Below are positions 27,754 to 37,853 of a stretch of 64,000 nucleotides of DNA, in pieces (within the stretch, counting starts at the first letter, position 1; each line of letters begins with the position of its first letter). The notes below the pieces were generated by a model that was given only the letters and a program-made list of their open reading frames with translations, ran no database searches and was not told the DNA's origin. The DNA is from Streptomyces sp. WM6386 (GTDB taxonomy: Bacteria > Actinomycetota > Actinomycetes > Streptomycetales > Streptomycetaceae), in the NCBI RefSeq assembly GCF_000972385.1, contig NZ_JXTE01000001.1, positions 62,001 to 126,000 on the forward strand. Reading direction: 5' to 3'. The translations under genes and the position numbers were made by a program.

Positions 27754-29547
27754 GTGCGTACGTCCATCGCCACCGTCTCCCTCAGCGGATCCCTCACCGA
27801 GAAGCTCACGGCCGCCGCCCGGGCCGGCTTCGACGGTGTGGAGATCTTCGAGAACGACCTCCTCGCCAGCCCCCTCACCCCCGAGGAGATCCGCACCCGC
27901 TGCGCCGACCTCGGTCTCGGCATCGACCTCTACCAGCCGATGCGGGACATGGAGGCGGTCCCCGAGGAGCAGTTCGCGAACAATCTGCGCCGGGCCCGGC
28001 ACAAGTTCGAGCTGATGGGCAGGCTCGGCACCGACACGGTCCTCGTCTGCTCCAGCGTCCACCCCCTCGCCGTGGACGACGACGCCCTCGCCGCCGAGCA
28101 GCTGGGCCGACTGGCCGACCTCGCCCAGGAGTTCGGCATCAAGGTCGCCTACGAGGCACTGGCCTGGGGCCGGCACGTGAGCACCTACGACCACGCCTGG
28201 CAGATCGTCCGCGCGGCCGACCATCCCGCGCTCGGCACCTGCCTGGACAGCTTCCACATCCTCTCCCGAGGGTCTGAACCCAAGAGCCTCGAAGCCATCG
28301 AGGACATCCCCGGCGAGAAGATCTTCTTCCTCCAGCTCGCCGACGCCCCGCTGCTGGCGATGGATGTCCTCCAGTGGAGCCGCCACTACCGCTGCTTCCC
28401 CGGGCAGGGTGGATTCGATGTCGCGGATCTTGTGCGCCGTGTATTGCATACCGGCTACGACGGTCCGCTCTCTCTAGAGGTCTTCAACGACGTCTACCGC
28501 CAGGCCGAGGCCGGTCGGACGGCCGTGGACGCGCACCGCTCGCTCCTGCTCCTCCAGGAGACGGTCGGCGTGACGACCCCGCCCGCGGCCGTCGTTCCCA
28601 CCGGCATCGCCTTCGCCGAACTGGTCACCCCCGACGCCGAGCCGGTCTCCGCGGTGCTCGGCGCACTGGGCTTCGCCCGCACCGCGCGCCACCGCACCAA
28701 GCCGGTGGACCTGTGGCAGCAGGGCGAGGCCCGCCTGCTCCTGAACACCGGCCCGGCCGGCCGCCGCGACGGCACGGGCCTCGCCGCGATCGGCCTGGAG
28801 TCACCGGACCCGGCGGGCGCGGCCCGCCGCGCGGAGTCCCTGCTGGCCCCGGTGCTGCCGCGGCGCCGCGCCGTCGAGGACGCCCCGCTGGACGCCGTCG
28901 CGGCGCCCGACGGCACGGAACTCTTCTTCTGTGCGACCGGCCGTCCCGAACTGCCCAACTGGCGGGCCGACTTCGAGGACGTGGCGCATGAGACAGGGGC
29001 GACGGGCGTGCGGCGCATCGACCATCTGGCCCTCGTCCAGCCCTGGCACCAGTTCGACGAGGCGGCGCTGTTCCACCGCAGCGTGCTCGGGCTGCACGCG
29101 CAGGAGAGCGTGGACGTCGCCGACCCGTACGGCCTGATGCGCAGCCGGGCGGTGACGAACCCGGACGGCAGCGTCCGGATCGCGCTGAGCGTCGGCGCGG
29201 CTCCCACGGACGACACGGTGCACGCCCAGCACATCGCGTTCGCCACGGACGACGTGGTCACGGCGGTACGTCGCTTCCGGGACGCGGGCGGCCGCGTCCT
29301 GCCGATCCCCGCGAACTACTACGACGACCTCGCCGCCCGCTTCGAGTTCGCCGACGGCGAGCTGGAGACGTACCGCGAGCTCGGCATCCTCTACGACCGG
29401 GACGCGTACGGCACCTTCCGCCACTGCTACACCCGCACGGTCGGCCGGGTCTTCTTCGAACTCGTCCAGCGCGACGGCTACCGCGGCTACGGCGCCCAGA
29501 ACGCCCCCGTGCGGCTGGCCGCCCAGCACGGCGTCACTGGCGGCTGA
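27754..29547 (+). CDS. qsuB: 3-dehydroshikimate dehydratase fused to an HPPD-like domain (QsuB/QuiC1 type)
   Basis: A 597-residue two-domain protein. Residues 1-280 are a sugar-phosphate-isomerase TIM barrel that converts 3-dehydroshikimate to protocatechuate. The metal ligands are Glu134 (VAYEALAWG), Asp165 (TCLDSFH), Gln194 (FLQLAD) and Glu242 (LSLEVFND), the first two at the same numbers as in QsuB. Residues 290-597 resemble 4-hydroxyphenylpyruvate dioxygenase (two VOC-type modules, IDHLALVQPWHQFDEAALF; C-terminal FFELVQRDGYRGYG). GTG 27754 is 14 nt after the dehydrogenase stop with AGGAAGAGG upstream. The pair makes the core of a quinate/shikimate-to-protocatechuate route. Confidence 0.88.
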   Translation: MRTSIATVSLSGSLTEKLTAAARAGFDGVEIFENDLLASPLTPEEIRTRCADLGLGIDLYQPMRDMEAVPEEQFANNLRRARHKFELMGRLGTDTVLVCSSVHPLAVDDDALAAEQLGRLADLAQEFGIKVAYEALAWGRHVSTYDHAWQIVRAADHPALGTCLDSFHILSRGSEPKSLEAIEDIPGEKIFFLQLADAPLLAMDVLQWSRHYRCFPGQGGFDVADLVRRVLHTGYDGPLSLEVFNDVYRQAEAGRTAVDAHRSLLLLQETVGVTTPPAAVVPTGIAFAELVTPDAEPVSAVLGALGFARTARHRTKPVDLWQQGEARLLLNTGPAGRRDGTGLAAIGLESPDPAGAARRAESLLAPVLPRRRAVEDAPLDAVAAPDGTELFFCATGRPELPNWRADFEDVAHETGATGVRRIDHLALVQPWHQFDEAALFHRSVLGLHAQESVDVADPYGLMRSRAVTNPDGSVRIALSVGAAPTDDTVHAQHIAFATDDVVTAVRRFRDAGGRVLPIPANYYDDLAARFEFADGELETYRELGILYDRDAYGTFRHCYTRTVGRVFFELVQRDGYRGYGAQNAPVRLAAQHGVTGG

Positions 29548-30962
29548 CCGCCCGGGTCACACCGGTCACCACGGTCGTGGCCAGGATCCAGCCGGTGATC
29601 ACGAGGGCGTAGGAGAGCGCCTGGTACCCGCCCTCCGGGGCGAACGCCCCCTCCTGCCCGAACGAGATCACCGGCAGGAGCAGGTCCAGGGTGAAGAACA
29701 CCGGGTCGAAGTCCGGGTGTTCGGAGGCCTTCAGCGGGGGCGGCTCGTGGAGGGCGTACACGAGGGAACCGACGGCGAGCAGGGAGACCAGCCAGGCGCA
29801 GGCGCGCAGCGGGCGGAAGCCGTAGCCGACGGTGACGTCCTGGAGGTAGCCCCACAGGCGCCCGTACCAGGCGCGGGTGGCGCGCAGGCGGCGCTGTTTG
29901 GCGAGCTGGACCTGGCGGGCGGCGTAGTCGTCGCCGATGCGGAGGTAGGCGGCGGTCAACTGCTCGTAGGCGTGGGGGACATAGCCGTCGGCGTCTCGAT
30001 CGAGGACGGGCAGGCGTTGCTCGGCGGGGACGTGCGGGGTGAGGGCGCTGTAGGTCAGGCCGTCAAGGCGGACTTCGGAAGGCAGGATCTCCGGTGCTGC
30101 GTGCAGGAGTTCGAGCTGGGAGCGCCGCAGGTTGACCGCGCCCTGGACGGGTACGGCGTCCCTCAGCCACAGTTCGCCGATCACCGCGCTGCTCGCGCGC
30201 AGCGCGGTGTCTCCGGGGTTCGACAGCCGAGCACGTGTGAGGTTGAGCTGGCTGGAGATGCGTATGCCGCGCATTTCGACGCGCCCGAACGCTGTGAGGT
30301 TCCGGGCGTGCACCGTGTTCGCGGAGAGTGCCTGGGCGTCGATCGCCGTGCCGCCGGGATTCTCCAGCTGGGCGTCGTTGAGGTTGACCGACGCGGCGAT
30401 GGAGGCGCTGTTGATCACCAGGCGGCCACGGACCCGTATCCCGGGCGCCACCAAGTCCTCCCCGATGGAGGAGTGGTTGAGCCGCAGCGCGGGCTCCTCG
30501 CCGTCGTCCGGTGCTCGGAACTGGGCCCGGTCCATGAACAGCGCGCCGGCGATCTGGGACCCGACGAGCGTCACGATCCCCCGAAACTGACAGTCTGTCA
30601 GCCTTAGCGCGCCCTCCACCCGCAGGGTTCCCCGCGTCTAGTCCCGGCAGCTCCGAGCCACTCAGGTCGAGCTGCCGGAACTGGCTGCCGTGCAGACGCG
30701 GGACCTGGTCGAAGTGACACTGACTCAGCCCTGCGTATGTCTCGACCGTGCCGTACTGGACATCGAGTGTGCCCGTGATCCTTGCTCCGGCCAGTTTGAG
30801 GGCGGGTATTTCACCTTCCTGTCGCGGCCCGTTGAGCATCAGCGCCCGCAACACGGCTGCCCGGACGGTCCGTTCGGTGCCGTCGCGCAGATCGACAGCC
30901 GTCCCCGTCGCGAACGCCTCCCACACCCGCCGCTCGGCGGGCGTCAGATCGTTGATCTCCAC
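29534..30962 (-). pseudogene. Frameshifted beta-helix-like membrane protein gene
   Basis: Two frames together give one protein of about 475 residues. The N-terminal part (VEINDLTPAERRVWEAF to LDLSGSELPGLDAG) runs in one frame from GTG 30962 to about 30635. The rest (TLRVEGALRLTDCQF onward to the stop at 29534) is in another frame, so a single-base indel lies near 30625-30640. The product has pentapeptide-like LxxARI/LDLSG repeats, then two to three C-terminal membrane helices (ACAWLVSLLAVGSLVYALH, ALVITGWILATTVV). Similar Streptomyces proteins are annotated only as membrane-associated. TAGAGT upstream suggests a leaderless start. It could be a sequencing error rather than a real mutation. Confidence 0.7.
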
Positions 30963-31038
30963 AGAGCGGGACTCTAGTCGCATCCTTCGACGCCGACGGC
31001 CCGGGCCACGACATGGCCCGGGCCGTCCTCTCGGACCT

Positions 31039-31626
31039 CTACGGTCGGGTGTTCCACTCGGCGACGACCGGTCGGCCGTGTTCCGTGGACAGTCGGCTGA
31101 CGGTGGCCGTCGCGAGCTGGAACAGGCGGCCGTCCGCCGCTTCCAGGCCGAGCCGACGAGCCGTCAGCACCCGCAGGAAGTGGGCGTGCGCCACGAGGAC
31201 CACGTCCCCGTCCGGGAGTGCCGCGTCCACCCGGGCCAGCACCCGGTCGGCACGTGCCCCGACCTCGGCGGGCGACTCTCCGGGGTGTCCCTCGGGGCCG
31301 GGCGGCACGCCGTCGGTCCACAGGTACCAGTCGGGCCGGGTCCGGTGGATGTCGACGGTGGTGACGCCTTCGTAGCCGCCGTAGTCCCACTCATGGAGGT
31401 CGTCATAGGGCAACACCCCTGACAGACCCGCGAGTTCGGCGGTGCGTATCGCGCGGCCCAACGGGCTGCTGAGCGCGGATGCGAAGGTCCGTCCGGAGAG
31501 GAGCGGAGCGAGGGACTTGGCCTGTTCCTCACCGTGTGCGGTGAGGGGCAGGTCGGTCCAGCTGGTGTGCCGGCCCGACACGCTCCACTCCGTCTCCCCG
31601 TGGCGGACCAGCAGGAGATCCCCCAC
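31039..31626 (-). CDS. Histidine phosphatase (phosphoglycerate mutase-like)
   Basis: A 195-residue histidine-phosphatase-superfamily protein. The phosphorylated-His motif is LVRHGETEWS at the N-terminus. Other core residues are the Arg of SSPLGRAIRTAEL, Glu in DLHEWDYGGYEG, and His in VLVAHAHFLRVL. Such proteins dephosphorylate small sugar phosphates or similar. GTG 31626 lies 6 nt after the gnd stop, so it is the last gene of the pentose-phosphate operon and may act on one of its intermediates (inference). Confidence 0.85.
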   Translation of the reverse strand: MGDLLLVRHGETEWSVSGRHTSWTDLPLTAHGEEQAKSLAPLLSGRTFASALSSPLGRAIRTAELAGLSGVLPYDDLHEWDYGGYEGVTTVDIHRTRPDWYLWTDGVPPGPEGHPGESPAEVGARADRVLARVDAALPDGDVVLVAHAHFLRVLTARRLGLEAADGRLFQLATATVSRLSTEHGRPVVAEWNTRP

Positions 31627-31632
31627 GGTGCG

Positions 31633-32520
31633 CTACTCCTTCGACTCGACGGCGTGGCCGCCGAACTGGTTGCGCAGCGCCGCGATCATCTTCATCTGCG
31701 GCGAGTCGTCCTGACGGGACGCGAACCGCGCGAACAGGGAGGCCGTGATCGCGGGCAGCGGTACCGCGTTGTCGATGGCCGCCTCGACGGTCCACCGGCC
31801 CTCGCCGGAGTCCTCCGCGTAGCCGCGCAGCTTGTCCAGGTGCTCGTCCTCGCCGAGGGCGTTGACCGCCAGGTCGAGCAGCCAGGAGCGGATGACCGTG
31901 CCCTCCTGCCAGGAGCGGAAGACCTCGCGCACATCGGTCACGGAGTCGACCTTCTCCAGGAGCTCCCAGCCCTCGGCGTAGGCCTGCATCATCGCGTACT
32001 CGATGCCGTTGTGGACCATCTTCGCGAAGTGCCCGGCGCCCACCTTGCCCGCGTGGACGAAGCCGAAGTCGCCCTCGGGCTTGAGCGCGTCGAAGACCGG
32101 CTGCACCTTGGCGACGTGCTCGGCGTCGCCACCGACCATCAGGGCGTAGCCGTTCGTCAGACCCCACACGCCACCCGAGACACCGGCGTCGACGAAGCCG
32201 ATGCCCTTGGCCGCGAGTTCCCCGGCGTGCTTCTCGTCGTCCGTCCAGCGGGAGTTGCCGCCGTCGACGACCGTGTCGCCGGGGGAGAGGAGGTCGCCGA
32301 GCTCGTCGACGACGGACTGGGTCGGGGCGCCGGCCGGCACCATCACCCAGACCACGCGGGGGCCTTCGAGCTTCTCGACGAGCTCGGCGAGGCTCGCCAC
32401 GTCGGAGACCTCGGGGTTGCGGTCGTAGCCGATGACGGTGTGCCCTGCGCGGCGGATCCGCTCGCGCATGTTGCCGCCCATCTTGCCGAGGCCGATGAGG
32501 CCGAGCTGCATCGACGTCAT
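31633..32520 (-). CDS. gnd: 6-phosphogluconate dehydrogenase, decarboxylating (short form)
   Basis: A 295-residue enzyme that oxidises 6-phosphogluconate to ribulose-5-phosphate and CO2. It is the short type found in actinobacteria rather than the 470-residue form. The NAD(P) motif is LGLIGLGKMGGNM, the substrate site DGGNSRWTDDEK and DAGVSGGVWG, and the catalytic lysine lies in GAGHFAKMVHNGIEY. It begins one base after the pgi stop, and GGAAG precedes it. It is the penultimate gene in the tkt-to-gnd operon. Confidence 0.92.
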   Translation of the reverse strand: MTSMQLGLIGLGKMGGNMRERIRRAGHTVIGYDRNPEVSDVASLAELVEKLEGPRVVWVMVPAGAPTQSVVDELGDLLSPGDTVVDGGNSRWTDDEKHAGELAAKGIGFVDAGVSGGVWGLTNGYALMVGGDAEHVAKVQPVFDALKPEGDFGFVHAGKVGAGHFAKMVHNGIEYAMMQAYAEGWELLEKVDSVTDVREVFRSWQEGTVIRSWLLDLAVNALGEDEHLDKLRGYAEDSGEGRWTVEAAIDNAVPLPAITASLFARFASRQDDSPQMKMIAALRNQFGGHAVESKE

Positions 32521-32521
32521 G

Positions 32522-34168
32522 TCAGCGCACTTCCTTCAGTTCACGGTATGCGGCCACGAGGGCGGCGGTTGATGCGTCGAGGCCGGGTACCTCGGCGCCT
32601 TCGGTGAGGGCGGGTTCGACCCGCCTGGCGAGCACCTTGCCCAGCTCGACACCCCACTGGTCGAAGGAGTCGATGTTCCAGACGGCGCCCTGGACGAACA
32701 CCTTGTGCTCGTACAGCGCGATCAGCTGACCGAGGACCGACGGGGTCAGTTCCTTCGCCAGGATCGTCGTGGTGGGGTGGTTGCCCTTGAACGTCTTGTG
32801 GGTGACCAGTTCCTCGGGGACACCCTCCGCGCGCACCTCGTCCGGCGTCTTGCCGAACGCGAGCGCCTGTCCCTGCGCGAACAGGTTGGCCATCAACAGG
32901 TCGTGCTGCGCCTTGAGTTCGTCGCTCAGCTCGGCCACGGGCTTGGCGAAGCCGATGAAGTCGGCCGGGATCAGCTTGGTGCCCTGGTGGATCAACTGGT
33001 AGTACGCGTGCTGCCCGTTGGTGCCGGGCGTGCCCCACACCACCGGTCCCGTCTGCCAGTCGACGGGCCGGCCGTCGCGCTGCACCGACTTGCCGTTGGA
33101 CTCCATGTCGAGCTGCTGGAGATACGCCGTGAACTTCGACAGGTAGTGGCTGTACGGCAGTACCGCATGCGACTGGGCACCCAGGAAGTTGCCGTACCAG
33201 ACGCCCAACAGGCCAAGGAGCAACGGGGCGTTGTCCGCGGCGGGGGCCCTGCGGAAGTGCTCGTCGACGATGCGGAAGCCGTCGAGCATCTCCCGGAAGC
33301 GGTCCGGGCCGATGGCGATCATCAGCGAGAGGCCGATCGCCGAGTCGTAGGAGTAGCGGCCGCCGACCCAGTCCCAGAACTCGAACATGTTGTCCGGGTC
33401 GATACCGAACTCGGTGACCTTGCCGCCGTTCGTCGACAGCGCCACGAAGTGCTTGGCGACCGCCTTCTCGTCACCCCCCAGACCTTGGAGCAGCCAGGAA
33501 CGGGCCGAGGTGGCGTTGGTGATCGTCTCGATCGTGGTGAAGGTCTTGGACGCGACGATGAACAGCGTCTGCGCCGGGTCCAGGTCGCGGATGGCCTCGT
33601 GGAGGTCGGAGCCGTCCACGTTGGAGACGAACCGGAAGGTCAACTCCCTTGCCGTGAACGCGCGCAGCGCCTCGTACGCCATCGCCGGACCCAGGTCGGA
33701 GCCGCCGATGCCGATGTTGACGACATTGCGGATACGCCGGCCCGTGTGGCCGGTCCACTCACCGGAGCGGACCCGGTTCGCGAAGTGGCCCATCTGGTCC
33801 AGCACGGCGTGCACCTGCGGCACGACGTTCGCGCCGTCGACCTCGATGACCGTGTCGGCCGAGGCGCGCAGCGCGGTGTGCAGGACGGCCCGGTCCTCGG
33901 TGAGGTTGATCTTCTCGCCGCGGAACATGGCGTCACGCAGGCCGAACACGTCGGTGGCGGTGGCCAGTTCCTGGAGCAGGGCCAGCGTCTCGTCCGTGAT
34001 CAGGTGCTTGGAGTAGTCGATCCGCAGATCGCCGACGCGTACGACGTACCGCTCCGCGCGTCCCGGGTCCGTCGCGAACAACTCCCGCAGCTGCGCGAGC
34101 CCTTGGGCGCGGTGGCCCGCCAGGGCGGTCCACTCGGGCCGCCGGGTGAGGTTCGGGGTGTCGGACAT
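32522..34168 (-). CDS. pgi: Glucose-6-phosphate isomerase
   Basis: A 548-residue phosphoglucose isomerase, the expected size. Landmarks are [40 protein letters not shown] and the C-terminal [14 protein letters not shown], which carries the catalytic Lys. It interconverts glucose-6-phosphate and fructose-6-phosphate and so feeds or drains the pentose-phosphate enzymes beside it. ATG 34168 shares one base with the opcA stop (TGATG). The longer upstream frame is an opcA shadow. Confidence 0.92.
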   Translation of the reverse strand: MSDTPNLTRRPEWTALAGHRAQGLAQLRELFATDPGRAERYVVRVGDLRIDYSKHLITDETLALLQELATATDVFGLRDAMFRGEKINLTEDRAVLHTALRASADTVIEVDGANVVPQVHAVLDQMGHFANRVRSGEWTGHTGRRIRNVVNIGIGGSDLGPAMAYEALRAFTARELTFRFVSNVDGSDLHEAIRDLDPAQTLFIVASKTFTTIETITNATSARSWLLQGLGGDEKAVAKHFVALSTNGGKVTEFGIDPDNMFEFWDWVGGRYSYDSAIGLSLMIAIGPDRFREMLDGFRIVDEHFRRAPAADNAPLLLGLLGVWYGNFLGAQSHAVLPYSHYLSKFTAYLQQLDMESNGKSVQRDGRPVDWQTGPVVWGTPGTNGQHAYYQLIHQGTKLIPADFIGFAKPVAELSDELKAQHDLLMANLFAQGQALAFGKTPDEVRAEGVPEELVTHKTFKGNHPTTTILAKELTPSVLGQLIALYEHKVFVQGAVWNIDSFDQWGVELGKVLARRVEPALTEGAEVPGLDASTAALVAAYRELKEVR

Positions 34169-35094
34169 CAGCCGTTCTCCTTGGTGGCCTCGCCCCGCAG
34201 GGCGACGGCGTACATCTCGTCCGCGTCGAGGCGCCGCAGCTCCTCGGCGATCAGTTCGGAGGTGGTGCGAACCTTCAGCGCGAGGGTGCGCGAGGGCTGG
34301 CCGGGCAGCGACAGCGTCGCCAGCGGGCCCTCGGGGCGGTCGATGACGATCTCGCCGTTCTCGGTGCCCAGCCGGACGGCCGTGACGACCGGACCGTCGG
34401 TGACCACGCGGTCGACACCGACGCCGAGGCGGGCCTCCAGCCAGCGGGCCAGCAGCTCGGCGGCCGGGTTCTCCTCCTCGGCCTCCACAGCCGCCGAGGT
34501 GATCTTCGCGCGGGCCTGGTCGAGGGCGGCGGCCAGCATCGAACGCCACGGCGTGAGCCGGGTCCAGGCGAGGTCGGTGTCGCCGGGCGCGTAGGAGCGG
34601 ACCCGGGCCTTCAGTACGTCGAGGGGGTTCTCCACGGCGTACAGGTCGGTGATCCGGCGCTGCGCCAGGGCGCCCAGCGGGTCCTTCGCCGGGTTCTGAG
34701 GGGCCTCCACCGGCCACCACACCACCACCGGCGCGTCCGGGAGCAGCAGCGGCAGCACGACGGAGTCGGCGTGGTCGGAGACCTCACCGTACGTCCGCAG
34801 CACGACCGTCTCACCGGTGCCCGCGTCGGCGCCCACCCTGACCTCGGCGTCCAGCTTGGACGACTGCCGGTCGCGCGGGGTGCGGGCGTGCCGCTTGATG
34901 ACGACCAGGGTGCGCGAGGGGTGCTCGTGCGAGGCCTCCTCGGCCGCCTTGATCGAGTCGTAGGCGTTCTCCTCGTCCGTGACGATGACCATCGTCAGGA
35001 CCATGCCCACGGCAGGGGTGCCGATGGCGCGGCGCCCCTGCACCAGCGCCTTGTTGATCTTGCTTGCCGTGGTGTCGGTCAGGTCGATCTTCAT
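34168..35094 (-). CDS. opcA: Glucose-6-phosphate dehydrogenase assembly protein OpcA
   Basis: A 308-residue OpcA homolog, the partner needed for assembly and activity of actinobacterial G6PDH. The N-terminus [20 protein letters not shown] and [20 protein letters not shown] are family landmarks. No enzymatic motif is present. It overlaps the zwf stop by ATGA and the pgi start by one base, giving strict coupling of partner subunits. Confidence 0.93.
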   Translation of the reverse strand: MKIDLTDTTASKINKALVQGRRAIGTPAVGMVLTMVIVTDEENAYDSIKAAEEASHEHPSRTLVVIKRHARTPRDRQSSKLDAEVRVGADAGTGETVVLRTYGEVSDHADSVVLPLLLPDAPVVVWWPVEAPQNPAKDPLGALAQRRITDLYAVENPLDVLKARVRSYAPGDTDLAWTRLTPWRSMLAAALDQARAKITSAAVEAEEENPAAELLARWLEARLGVGVDRVVTDGPVVTAVRLGTENGEIVIDRPEGPLATLSLPGQPSRTLALKVRTTSELIAEELRRLDADEMYAVALRGEATKENG

Positions 35095-36692
35095 GGCCTG
35101 CGCCAGCTCCGTCCGTCTCGTGCGAGCATCTCGTCGGCTTCCTTGGGACCCCAGCTGCCCGACGCGTACTGCGCGGGCTTGCCGTGCCGTGCCCAGTACG
35201 CCTCGATCGGGTCGAGGATCTTCCAGGACTCTTCCACTTCCTGGTGACGGGGGAACAGGTTGGCGTCGCCCAGGAGGACATCCAGGATGAGTCGCTCGTA
35301 CGCCTCCGGGCTGGACTCGGTGAACGACTCGCCGTAGGCGAAGTCCATCGAGACGTCCCGGATCTCCATCGAGGTGCCCGGCACCTTGGAGCCGAACCGC
35401 ACCGTCATGCCCTCGTCCGGCTGGACGCGGATGACGATGGCGTTCTGCCCGAGCTCCTCGGTGGCCGTGGAGTCGAAGGGGGAGTGCGGGGCGCGCTTGA
35501 AGACGACCGCGATCTCGGTGACCCGGCGGCCCAGGCGCTTGCCGGTGCGCAGATAGAACGGGATGCCCGCCCAGCGCCGGTTGTCGACCTCCAGCTTGAT
35601 GGCCGCGTACGTGTCGGTCTTCGACTGCGGGTCGATGCCCTCCTCCTGGAGGTACCCGGCCACCTTCGCACCGCCCTGCCAGCCCTCGGCGTACTGCGCC
35701 AGCACGGTGTGCTCACCGATCTTCTCCGGCAGCCGCACCGACTTCAGCACCTTGAGCTTCTCGGTGAGCAGCGACTCGGCGTCGAAGGCGATCGGCTCCT
35801 CCATGGCGGTGAGGGCCATGAGCTGGAGGAGGTGGTTCTGGATGACGTCACGGGCGGCGCCGATGCCGTCGTAGTAGCCGGCGCGGCCGCCGATGCCGAT
35901 GTCCTCGGCCATCGTGATCTGTACGTGGTCCACGTACGACCGGTTCCAGACGGGCTCGTACATCTGGTTGGCGAAGCGCAGCGCCAGGATGTTCTGGACG
36001 GTCTCCTTGCCCAGGTAGTGGTCGATCCGGAACACCTGCTCCGGGTCGAAGACGTCGTGCACGAGCGCGTTGAGATCCCGCGCGCTGGCCAGGTCGCTGC
36101 CGAACGGCTTCTCGATCACCGCGCGCCGCCAGGAGCCCTCCGGGGCCTTGGCCAGGCCGTGCTTCTTCAGCTGCCGCACGACCTTCGGGAAGAACTTCGG
36201 CGGTACGGAGAGATAGAAGGCGTAGTTGCCGCTGGTGCCCCGGGAGGCGTCCAACTCGTCGACTGCGGACCGCAGCTGCTTGAAGGCGGTGTCGTCGTCG
36301 AAGTCGCCGGGGATGAACCGCATGCCCTCGGCGAGCTGCTGCCAGACCTCCTCACGGAACTCCGTGCGCGCATGCTCGCGCACCGAGTCGTGCACGACCT
36401 GCGCGAAGTCCTGGTCCTCCCAGTCCCGCCGGGCGAACCCGACGAGCGAGAAGCCCGGCGGCAGCATGCCGCGGTTGGCCAGGTCGTACACGGCCGGCAT
36501 CAGCTTCTTGCGGGACAGGTCACCGGTGACACCGAAGATGACGAGCCCGGACGGACCGGCGATACGGGGGAGCCTGCGGTCCTGGGGATGGCGGAGCGGG
36601 TTCTCCCACGCCCCGGCGGCCGCGACGATCTCGGTGGCCGCGACGGTCTCGGTGGCTGCCGCGAGGGCCTCGGTGGCGGGCGTCTCGGTCAT
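35091..36692 (-). CDS. zwf: Glucose-6-phosphate 1-dehydrogenase
   Basis: A 533-residue G6PDH. The coenzyme motif is [16 protein letters not shown], the substrate/catalytic motif [13 protein letters not shown], and EKPFGSDL is also kept. It has an Ala/Thr-rich N-terminal extension of about 25 residues ([20 protein letters not shown]) not needed for the fold. It is the NADPH-producing entry step of the pentose-phosphate pathway. ATG 36692 overlaps the tal stop (ATGA). The longer upstream frame is a tal shadow. Confidence 0.93.
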   Translation of the reverse strand: MTETPATEALAAATETVAATEIVAAAGAWENPLRHPQDRRLPRIAGPSGLVIFGVTGDLSRKKLMPAVYDLANRGMLPPGFSLVGFARRDWEDQDFAQVVHDSVREHARTEFREEVWQQLAEGMRFIPGDFDDDTAFKQLRSAVDELDASRGTSGNYAFYLSVPPKFFPKVVRQLKKHGLAKAPEGSWRRAVIEKPFGSDLASARDLNALVHDVFDPEQVFRIDHYLGKETVQNILALRFANQMYEPVWNRSYVDHVQITMAEDIGIGGRAGYYDGIGAARDVIQNHLLQLMALTAMEEPIAFDAESLLTEKLKVLKSVRLPEKIGEHTVLAQYAEGWQGGAKVAGYLQEEGIDPQSKTDTYAAIKLEVDNRRWAGIPFYLRTGKRLGRRVTEIAVVFKRAPHSPFDSTATEELGQNAIVIRVQPDEGMTVRFGSKVPGTSMEIRDVSMDFAYGESFTESSPEAYERLILDVLLGDANLFPRHQEVEESWKILDPIEAYWARHGKPAQYASGSWGPKEADEMLARDGRSWRRP

Positions 36693-37834
36693 TCCGCGTC
36701 CACCCCCTTGCTGTCCAGCGACTTGGTGACGGTGGCCAGCAGGTCGTTCCACGCCGCCTCGAACTTGGCGACGCCCTCGTCCTCCAGCTGCTGCACGACC
36801 TCGTCGTAGGAGATCCCGAGAGCCTCTACGGCGGCCAGGTCGGCGCGTGCCTGGGCGTAGCCGCCGGTGACGGTGTCGCCGGTGATCTCGCCGTGGCCGG
36901 CGGTGGCGTTGAGGGTCGCCTCCGGCATGGTGTTGACGGTGCCGGGCGCGACCAGCTCGTCGACGTAGAGCGTGTCCTTGTATGCGGGGTCCTTGACGCC
37001 GGTCGAGGCCCACAGCGGGCGCTGCTTGTTGGCGCGGGCACCGGCGAGAGCGGTCCAGCGGTCCCCCGCGAAAACCTCCTCGTACGCCTCGTAGGCGAGC
37101 CGGGCGTTGGCGAGCGCGGCCCTGCCCTTGAGGGCGAGGGCCTCGTCCGTGCCAAGGACGGTCAGCCGCTTGTCGATCTCGGCGTCGACACGGGAGACGA
37201 AGAAGGAGGCCACCGAGTGGATGGTGGAGAGGTCGACGCCGTTCGCGGCGGCCTTCTCCAGACCGGCCAGGTAGGCGTCCATGACCTCGCGGTAGCGCTC
37301 CAGCGAGAAGATCAGCGTGACGTTGACGCTGATGCCGAGGCCGATGACCTCGGTGATCGCGGGGAGGCCCGCCTTCGTCGCCGGGATCTTGACCATGACG
37401 CCCGGGCGGTCGACGAGCCAGGCGAGCTGCCTGGCCTCGGCGATGGTCGCCGGCGTGTTGTGGGCGAGGCGGGGGTCGACCTCGATGGAGACCCGGCCGT
37501 CCCGACCGTTCGACGCCGTGTATACAGAATCCAGAATATCGGCGGCGGCACGCACATCGGCCGTCGTCATCATCCGTACGGCCTCCTCGACCGTGACGCC
37601 CCGTAGCGCGAGGTCGCTCAGCTGCTCCTCGTACCCCTCACCGGAGCCGATGGCGGCCTGGAAGATGGACGGGTTGGTGGTGACACCCACGACGTTCTTG
37701 TTCTCGACGAGTCCGGCGAGGTTCCCGGACTCGATCCGCCGCCGCGACAGGTCGTCCAGCCAGATGGAGACGCCCTCGTCGGACAGGCGCTTGAGTGCTC
37801 CCGCGGTCGCGGTTGCTTCGGTCACTGTGATCAT
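36689..37834 (-). CDS. tal: Transaldolase
   Basis: A 381-residue actinobacterial transaldolase. [15 protein letters not shown] is the N-terminal signature, and the Schiff-base Lys is in [31 protein letters not shown] and [12 protein letters not shown] are further marks. It transfers dihydroxyacetone units in the non-oxidative pentose-phosphate branch. ATG 37834 follows the tkt stop by 19 nt, with AGAAAG as a weak ribosome binding site. An N-terminal extension to 37942 would overlap tkt and has no signal. Confidence 0.92.
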   Translation of the reverse strand: MITVTEATATAGALKRLSDEGVSIWLDDLSRRRIESGNLAGLVENKNVVGVTTNPSIFQAAIGSGEGYEEQLSDLALRGVTVEEAVRMMTTADVRAAADILDSVYTASNGRDGRVSIEVDPRLAHNTPATIAEARQLAWLVDRPGVMVKIPATKAGLPAITEVIGLGISVNVTLIFSLERYREVMDAYLAGLEKAAANGVDLSTIHSVASFFVSRVDAEIDKRLTVLGTDEALALKGRAALANARLAYEAYEEVFAGDRWTALAGARANKQRPLWASTGVKDPAYKDTLYVDELVAPGTVNTMPEATLNATAGHGEITGDTVTGGYAQARADLAAVEALGISYDEVVQQLEDEGVAKFEAAWNDLLATVTKSLDSKGVDAE

Positions 37835-37853
37835 CTTCTTTCTGGCGATCGGA

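Noticed and set aside
30600..30660. Programmed frameshift in the beta-helix gene
   Set aside because: No slippery heptamer, Shine-Dalgarno stimulator or pseudoknot is visible. Pseudogene or sequence error is simpler.
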